Origin: Woronichinia naegeliana WA131
Lineage (GTDB): Bacteria > Cyanobacteriota > Cyanobacteriia > Cyanobacteriales > Microcystaceae
Direction: 5' to 3'
DNA: 64,000 nt
Assembly (NCBI GenBank): GCA_025370055.1
Contig: CP073041.1
Span: 2,480,001-2,544,000, forward strand
In this document: positions 59,649 to 64,000 of the stretch, piece after piece
Numbering within the stretch: the stretch's first letter is position 1
Layout of the letters: each line of letters opens with the position of its first letter
Notes under the pieces: generated by a model
The model's database searches: none
Told to the model about the DNA's origin: nothing
Seen by the model: the letters and a program-made list of their open reading frames with translations, nothing else
Translations under genes and position numbers: made by a program

Positions 59649-59681
59649 TCAAGTTCGAGGCAAAGCCCTGACTTTTCAATC
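59649..59681 (+). repeat. 33-bp direct repeat, right copy
   Basis: Identical to 53505-53537, the 3' end of pyrC. In the pyrC reading frame the next codon is TCC (Ser) followed by TAA, versus TCT then TAA in pyrC. The copy thus preserves the coding end with a synonymous change. Confidence 0.93.
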
Positions 59682-59748
59682 CTAACCATTCGACCTAGTA
59701 ACAAGGGGCCTAAGCCCCTCGCCTGTCGGGTTTGACGAACTGCCTAAG

Positions 59749-61722
59749 CTACTTGGTTAATCGAGTTAACACCGTATTAGAGCGTTCGATAAAGCCCTTA
59801 ATTCCTTCCGCATCGAAGCCTTTTTGAGCCATTAGGGCCAAATCATAGACGTGCTGACAGAGATATTTGGCTAATTCCCCAGAAGGAGATTCCCCAGCCC
59901 CTTGTACAATACTGCCCTGACTTAAGGACAGAATATTTTGAATCAGAGGGTGGTTAGTATTAATCACCAAAATATGTTGCTCAGGGAAAGCCATTGTCTG
60001 TTGCTGCATCATGGCGGTCATTTCCTGTAAACGACGCATAGCTTCAGGAAGTAATACCATTGCTGGAGGAGTGGATTGGGGATCGTCGGCTTTTAAGGAT
60101 TCGGTGCGAATATTCACCTGGGGTTTATTGAGGGCTTTCTCAAATAATTCCTTGATTTGTTCACTACGGGATTTATTGGTCGTCGGATCAATAATTTCGT
60201 CTGCCTTATCTTTTTCCAATAAGGTTTGATCTAACTCAGAATCGACGCGGGAAAACTTGACATCACTATATTCCCGTTCTAGAAAAGGAATAAAGTAATT
60301 GGTGTCGATAAAGGAATCCATAAAGAGGATTTCAATCCCCTGATTTTTATAGAGTTCAACGTAGGTAGCCTGGGTGGTTTGATCGGTGCAGTAAAAGACT
60401 CGATTTTCGTGCTTTTCCTTATTGCGTTCTAGATAAGCTTTTAGGGTCGTATAACCTGCTTTTTCGTAGGGATTACCCTCATTTTTATTGGCACTGACAT
60501 CTTGCCAGGCATCTCCCTCATCGGTTTGGACTTCTACAGTTGGGGTTTCAGAACTGGCTGTTGCCTGATAAGTGGTGCGATAGAGTAGGAGACTTTCAAC
60601 CTGTTGTTTAAACTTGTCATCCTTGAGGGAACCAAATTTAACAAAGGTGCCGATATCTTCCCAACATTTCAGGTATTCTTCGGGGTTTTCTGTGTAGAGG
60701 GATTTGAGGCGATCGCCGACTTTTTTAGCAATATAATCAGCAATGCGTCGTACCGTCCGATGGTTGGTTAAAGCACTCCGTGAAACATTGAGGGGAATAT
60801 CAGGACTATCAATCACACCCCGTAACGGCATCAGAAATTCGGGAATAATTTCTTCGCAGTGATCACTGACAAAAACCTGATTACAGAACAGTTTGATCTG
60901 TCCCCGTGACACATCCACATCTGGACGCAATTTGGGGAAGAAGAGAATGCCATTTAAGAGGAAGGGATAGTCCGTATTGAGATGTACCCACAGCAAGGGA
61001 TCTTCCTGGAAAGGATAAAGATAACGATAGAGTTCGAGATAATCTTCTTTGGTTAAATTCTGGGGGGATTCTTTCCACAAGGCCCGTTGTTTATTAAGGG
61101 TTTCGCCTTCAAAACGAATGGGCACAGACATAAAATCAGAGTAGGTTTTCACCAACTGACGGATGCGGGAAGCTTCTAAATACTCCTCTTCTTCTTCCAT
61201 AATGGTCAGGGTAATGGTGGTTCCAACCACCTGGCGATCGCAATCTGTTAATTCAAACTCCGGCGAACCATCACAAGACCAGTGAACGGCCTGGGCATCT
61301 GCTTGATAGGAAAGGGTTTCAATCTCCACTTTTTTAGACACCATAAAAGCAGAGTAGAAGCCCAGCCCAAAGTGACCAATTAAGTCATTAGCGGACTTTT
61401 GATACTTATGGATAAATTCTTCCGCACTAGAGAAAGCAACCTGGTTAATATATTTCTTAACTTCATCGGCGGTCATGCCAATACCATTGTCGGTAATGGA
61501 AAGGGTTTTATTAATTTTGTCCACCACAATGTTGATCTCTGGATCGGGAACATCACCCGACTCGCCGGCATAGGCGGCCATTTTGCGCTTGGCAATGGCA
61601 TCAACGGCGTTAGAAATCAATTCCCGTAGGAAAATCTCATGATCGGTATAGAGAGATTTTTTAATAATGGGAAAGATATTTTCGGTATGGATAGTAATAT
61701 TACCTTTTTCGAGAACAGCCAT
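59749..61722 (-). CDS. htpG: Molecular chaperone HtpG (Hsp90)
   Basis: About 657 aa from ATG at 61722 (MAVLEKGNITIHTENIF). GHKL ATPase motifs: LRELISNAVDAI, SITDNGIGM and IGHFGLGFYSAFMV. The middle and C-terminal dimerisation domains are complete (LFCNQVFVSDHCEEIIPEFL). The family usually has the charged linker shortened in bacteria, as here. In cyanobacteria HtpG aids thermal and light-stress tolerance and stabilises phycobilisome linkers. An upstream Met at 61734 is less likely. Confidence 0.96.
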   Translation of the reverse strand: MAVLEKGNITIHTENIFPIIKKSLYTDHEIFLRELISNAVDAIAKRKMAAYAGESGDVPDPEINIVVDKINKTLSITDNGIGMTADEVKKYINQVAFSSAEEFIHKYQKSANDLIGHFGLGFYSAFMVSKKVEIETLSYQADAQAVHWSCDGSPEFELTDCDRQVVGTTITLTIMEEEEEYLEASRIRQLVKTYSDFMSVPIRFEGETLNKQRALWKESPQNLTKEDYLELYRYLYPFQEDPLLWVHLNTDYPFLLNGILFFPKLRPDVDVSRGQIKLFCNQVFVSDHCEEIIPEFLMPLRGVIDSPDIPLNVSRSALTNHRTVRRIADYIAKKVGDRLKSLYTENPEEYLKCWEDIGTFVKFGSLKDDKFKQQVESLLLYRTTYQATASSETPTVEVQTDEGDAWQDVSANKNEGNPYEKAGYTTLKAYLERNKEKHENRVFYCTDQTTQATYVELYKNQGIEILFMDSFIDTNYFIPFLEREYSDVKFSRVDSELDQTLLEKDKADEIIDPTTNKSRSEQIKELFEKALNKPQVNIRTESLKADDPQSTPPAMVLLPEAMRRLQEMTAMMQQQTMAFPEQHILVINTNHPLIQNILSLSQGSIVQGAGESPSGELAKYLCQHVYDLALMAQKGFDAEGIKGFIERSNTVLTRLTK

Positions 61723-61781
61723 AGGTTTTCCCACGTTATTTATAAAGTATCAAGGGCGATAGGGATGCTATCTGCTGTTTA

Positions 61782-61873
61782 TTATCCTACGGGGTGAGAG
61801 GATTTGTCCCCAGGGAGTTTCCCCACCTGATTTGTTTCGGTTTCCCGTACTTGTGGCAGGCTTAGTACGACAG
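61782..61873 (-). pseudogene. Short transposase-like remnant
   Basis: On minus, the stretch after the IS relic reads LSVVLSLPQVRETETNQVGK before losing meaning. It resembles the start of a cyanobacterial transposase of another element, which is tentative. It has no intact frame. Confidence 0.3.
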
Positions 61874-62004
61874 ATAATTGATAGATCGCACTGGCTATCG
61901 ATTTTCTTATATCAGCCAGTTTCGGACATAACGGCACTCTTTGGTATCGGATGTCCGATTTTCTTTTCTCCACTTACCCGCCTCGAGAACTTCCCACTGT
62001 CCAG
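61874..62004 (-). mobile_element. Solo end of the IS4-like element
   Basis: About 131 bp, beginning at 62004 (complement of the end CTGGACAGTGGGAAG), match 14716-14847 with about three mismatches. The match stops at the position of the transposase start codon in the full element. No second end and no target duplication are visible. Confidence 0.85.
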
Positions 62005-62055
62005 ATCCCGAACTAACGTTAATTTAATTTGAGTATGGGTACTCGATTGTGGTTG

Positions 62056-62099
62056 ATCCCCCCTAGTCCTACCCCATTGAAAAGAAAGTTAGGGGGGAT
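62056..62099 (-). terminator. Hairpin downstream of icd
   Basis: ATCCCCCCTA pairs perfectly with TAGGGGGGAT around a loop of about 24 nt. It lies 6 nt beyond the icd stop on the minus strand. A U tract is not obvious, so it may alternatively be a dispersed repeat. Confidence 0.5.
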
Positions 62100-62104
62100 A
62101 TTTC

Positions 62105-63532
62105 CTAATCGTTGAAATGTTTAATAATTGCTTCTGCAAATGCTGAACACTTTAACGGTGGATCCACAGGCGGTTCCATTAATCGGGCCAAATCATAGGT
62201 GACTTCTCGATTGGCGATCGCTGCCGAAATCCCCTTTTTAATCAGATCAGCGGCCGCTTGCCAACCCATAAATTCCAGCATCATTACGCCGGAAAGAATG
62301 ACAGAACCAGGATTAATCCGATCTAAGCCTGCGTGTTTAGGAGCCGTACCGTGAGTTGCTTCAAAAATGGCTGCATGATCGCCAATATTGGCCCCCGGCC
62401 CCATACCTAACCCGCCCACGATCGCCGCCGCCGCATCCGACAGATAATCACCATTCAGGTTCATGGTCGCCAGGATAGAATATTCATCAGGACGGGTCTG
62501 AATTTGTTGGAAAATACTATCGGCAATGCGATCATTAACCATAATTTTGTCCTTCCATTGACCGTTACCGTGACTTGCGCCAATCACATCTAGAACCCCT
62601 TGTACCTCGGCATGGATTTGGGCTTTTTTCCCAGCCGTGAGAGCATCATAGCCTGGTTCAATTTTGTGGGCATTGGCTTCGATACTCAGATCGGGATTTC
62701 TGTCCTTATTATCTAAAATCCAGGATTCCCGTTCCGTGACACACACATCTCGAAATTCACTGGTTACTAACTCATAACCCCAGTCCCGAAAAGCTCCTTC
62801 GGTATATTTCATAATATTGCCCTTATGTACCAAGGTGACTTGATTTTTAGGCTTCGGTAAACGCAGGGCGTGTTCCATGGCCCGACGAACTAGACGTTGT
62901 GATCCCTTTTTACTAATCGGTTTGATGCCAATACCAGAGTCTAGCGGAATTCGTTTTTTACCATGTTCTGGGGTGGCTGGAATTAAATCATTATTGAGAT
63001 AATCAATCAATTTAACCGCAATTTCATGGCCCTGTTTCCATTCAATGCCGAGATAAATATCTTCTGTATTTTCCCGATAGACAATCACATCTAATTTCTC
63101 TGGATATTTATGGGGGGAAGGAGTTCCCTGGTAATAACGACAGGGACGCACACAGGCATAGAGATCAAAGATCTGACGCAGAGCTACATTTAAAGAACGA
63201 ATACCGCCACCAATCGGGGTTGTGAGGGGGCCTTTAATAGCAACACCGTATTCTTTGATCGCGGTCAGGGTATCTTCCGGCAAATACTGATAGGTTCCAT
63301 AGATATCACAGGCTTCATCTCCCGCATAGACCTTAAACCAATGAATCTTTTTTTGATTACCATAGGCTTGGGCCACCGCCGCATCAATGACCTTTTCCGT
63401 GGCTGGCCAAATATCCACCCCAGTGCCATCACCGCGAATGAAGGGAATAATCGGATCATCCGGCACGATCGGTTTACCGTTTTCAAAGCTGATTTTGGAG
63501 CCAGTCGTAGGAGGGGTCAGTTTTTCGTACAT
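62105..63532 (-). CDS. icd: NADP-dependent isocitrate dehydrogenase
   Basis: 475 aa from ATG at 63532 ([20 protein letters not shown]). Substrate and cofactor features: [30 protein letters not shown] with the isocitrate-binding Ser-x-Asn region, [31 protein letters not shown], and [11 protein letters not shown] for NADP. It makes 2-oxoglutarate, the link of carbon to nitrogen metabolism in cyanobacteria. Length is slightly longer than E. coli Icd, as usual in cyanobacteria. Confidence 0.95.
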   Translation of the reverse strand: MYEKLTPPTTGSKISFENGKPIVPDDPIIPFIRGDGTGVDIWPATEKVIDAAVAQAYGNQKKIHWFKVYAGDEACDIYGTYQYLPEDTLTAIKEYGVAIKGPLTTPIGGGIRSLNVALRQIFDLYACVRPCRYYQGTPSPHKYPEKLDVIVYRENTEDIYLGIEWKQGHEIAVKLIDYLNNDLIPATPEHGKKRIPLDSGIGIKPISKKGSQRLVRRAMEHALRLPKPKNQVTLVHKGNIMKYTEGAFRDWGYELVTSEFRDVCVTERESWILDNKDRNPDLSIEANAHKIEPGYDALTAGKKAQIHAEVQGVLDVIGASHGNGQWKDKIMVNDRIADSIFQQIQTRPDEYSILATMNLNGDYLSDAAAAIVGGLGMGPGANIGDHAAIFEATHGTAPKHAGLDRINPGSVILSGVMMLEFMGWQAAADLIKKGISAAIANREVTYDLARLMEPPVDPPLKCSAFAEAIIKHFND

Positions 63533-63638
63533 ACAGATCTCGCTAGAATAGTCAAAAATAGTCACAGAAAGCATTTTACCTTACCGCCTTTAAGGGTGGT
63601 CTATTGCATTGATCTTTACCGTTTTGGAAGTTTACCCC

Positions 63639-64000
63639 ATGAATGCTTTACTCACCCATTCCTTTGCAACGGTTTATGGCCCGGTCGTTTCCTGGCGTTA
63701 TGGTCGTTCTTTAGGGATTGATCCCATTGGCCAAATCTCTACCTGTTCTTTTAATTGTGTTTATTGTCAATTAGGAGAAATTGAAGTGATTAGCCGCGAT
63801 CGCCGTTTATTTTTGCCAACGGAACAGATTAGGGCGGAGTTAGAACAATTCGCGCCCTGGGAAGTGGATATTATTACCCTTAGTGGCAGTGGAGAACCGA
63901 CCTTAGCCCTGAATTTAGGAGAGATTTTAAGTCAAATTAAAACCTTGACGGCTAAACCAACCTTGGTATTAACCAATGCGACTCTTCTCGATGATGCCCA
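63639..64000 (+). CDS. Radical SAM protein (COG0731-like), 5' part
   Basis: ATG at 63639 gives MNALLTHSFATVYGPVVSWR and the frame is open to the window edge. The radical SAM cluster motif CSFNCVYCQLG (CxxxCxxC) is at about residues 38-48, followed by the ITLSGSGEPTL substrate/SAM motif. This matches the wyosine-like Fe-S oxidoreductase group. Downstream part lies outside the window. Divergent from icd. Confidence 0.85.
   Translation, partial: MNALLTHSFATVYGPVVSWRYGRSLGIDPIGQISTCSFNCVYCQLGEIEVISRDRRLFLPTEQIRAELEQFAPWEVDIITLSGSGEPTLALNLGEILSQIKTLTAKPTLVLTNATLLDDA

Noticed and set aside
53505-59681. Island as a plasmid or prophage insertion
   Set aside because: No integrase, replication, structural phage or tRNA-att features are visible; only the pyrC-end duplication supports insertion.

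Overview
The window looks like cyanobacterial chromosome. The palindrome GCGATCGC (HIP1) recurs throughout, base composition is moderately AT-rich, and there are cyanobacterial marker genes: an orange carotenoid protein, a bifunctional ArgZ-type arginine dihydrolase, a phytol-kinase-like protein, HisZ, a C-terminally extended [2Fe-2S] ferredoxin, and DUF1816, DUF2887-type and DOMON-like proteins. The density of insertion sequences (IS) and toxin-antitoxin modules suggests a bloom-forming, Microcystis-like or related chroococcalean lineage. The genus is inference.

Layout. (1) 1-18 kb is a graveyard of nested mobile elements. Four copies of an IS1-like element, an IS1634-type element carrying three later insertions, an ISKra4-type element inside a group II intron reverse transcriptase, two 1689-bp IS5/IS1182-like elements in opposite orientation, IS630 ends, and an IS4-like element splitting a LuxR-type regulator. 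Host genes here (glycosyltransferase, PD-(D/E)xK-like protein, papain-like protease, LuxR regulator) are all truncated or interrupted. Target duplications let several ancestral reading frames be rebuilt exactly. (2) 18.5-28.5 kb holds small stress-type genes, all on the minus strand: coiled-coil protein, orange carotenoid protein, DUF5670-type membrane peptide, CsbD-like proteins, holin-like membrane protein (frameshifted), YqaE/Pmp3, BON lipoprotein, general-stress-17M-like protein and a DUF4214 secreted protein. An IS50-like element has entered the 5' region of one csbD gene. (3) 28.6-53.5 kb is mostly housekeeping: fatty acid hydroxylase + B12 radical SAM pair, PII-like protein, Rpn-type nuclease, an HTH-NACHT NTPase, GGDEF protein, glucan-branching-type enzyme, tRNA-Lys, aldose epimerase, phytol kinase, hisZ, J-domain/TPR protein, inositol phosphatase, ferredoxin, tRNA-Ser, argZ, phoU, bioD, prs, lepB, pyrC. 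(4) 53.54-59.65 kb is a small defence/toxin-antitoxin island (DUF433, BrnT/BrnA x2, HicA pseudogene/HicB, Shedu, two RelE-type modules, MazEF). It is bounded by a perfect 33-bp direct repeat whose left copy is the 3' end of pyrC. (5) 59.7-64 kb carries htpG, an IS relic, icd and the start of a radical SAM gene.

The most interesting points are the pyrC-bounded Shedu/toxin-antitoxin island, the bNACHT-like protein, an orange carotenoid protein with Gln instead of Arg at position 155, a probable ORF-less HEARO/omega-RNA-like locus at 43.2-43.7 kb, two MITEs with clean target duplications inside one IS, and a 34-bp upstream motif shared by stress genes. All family assignments come from reading the sequence; no database search was run.
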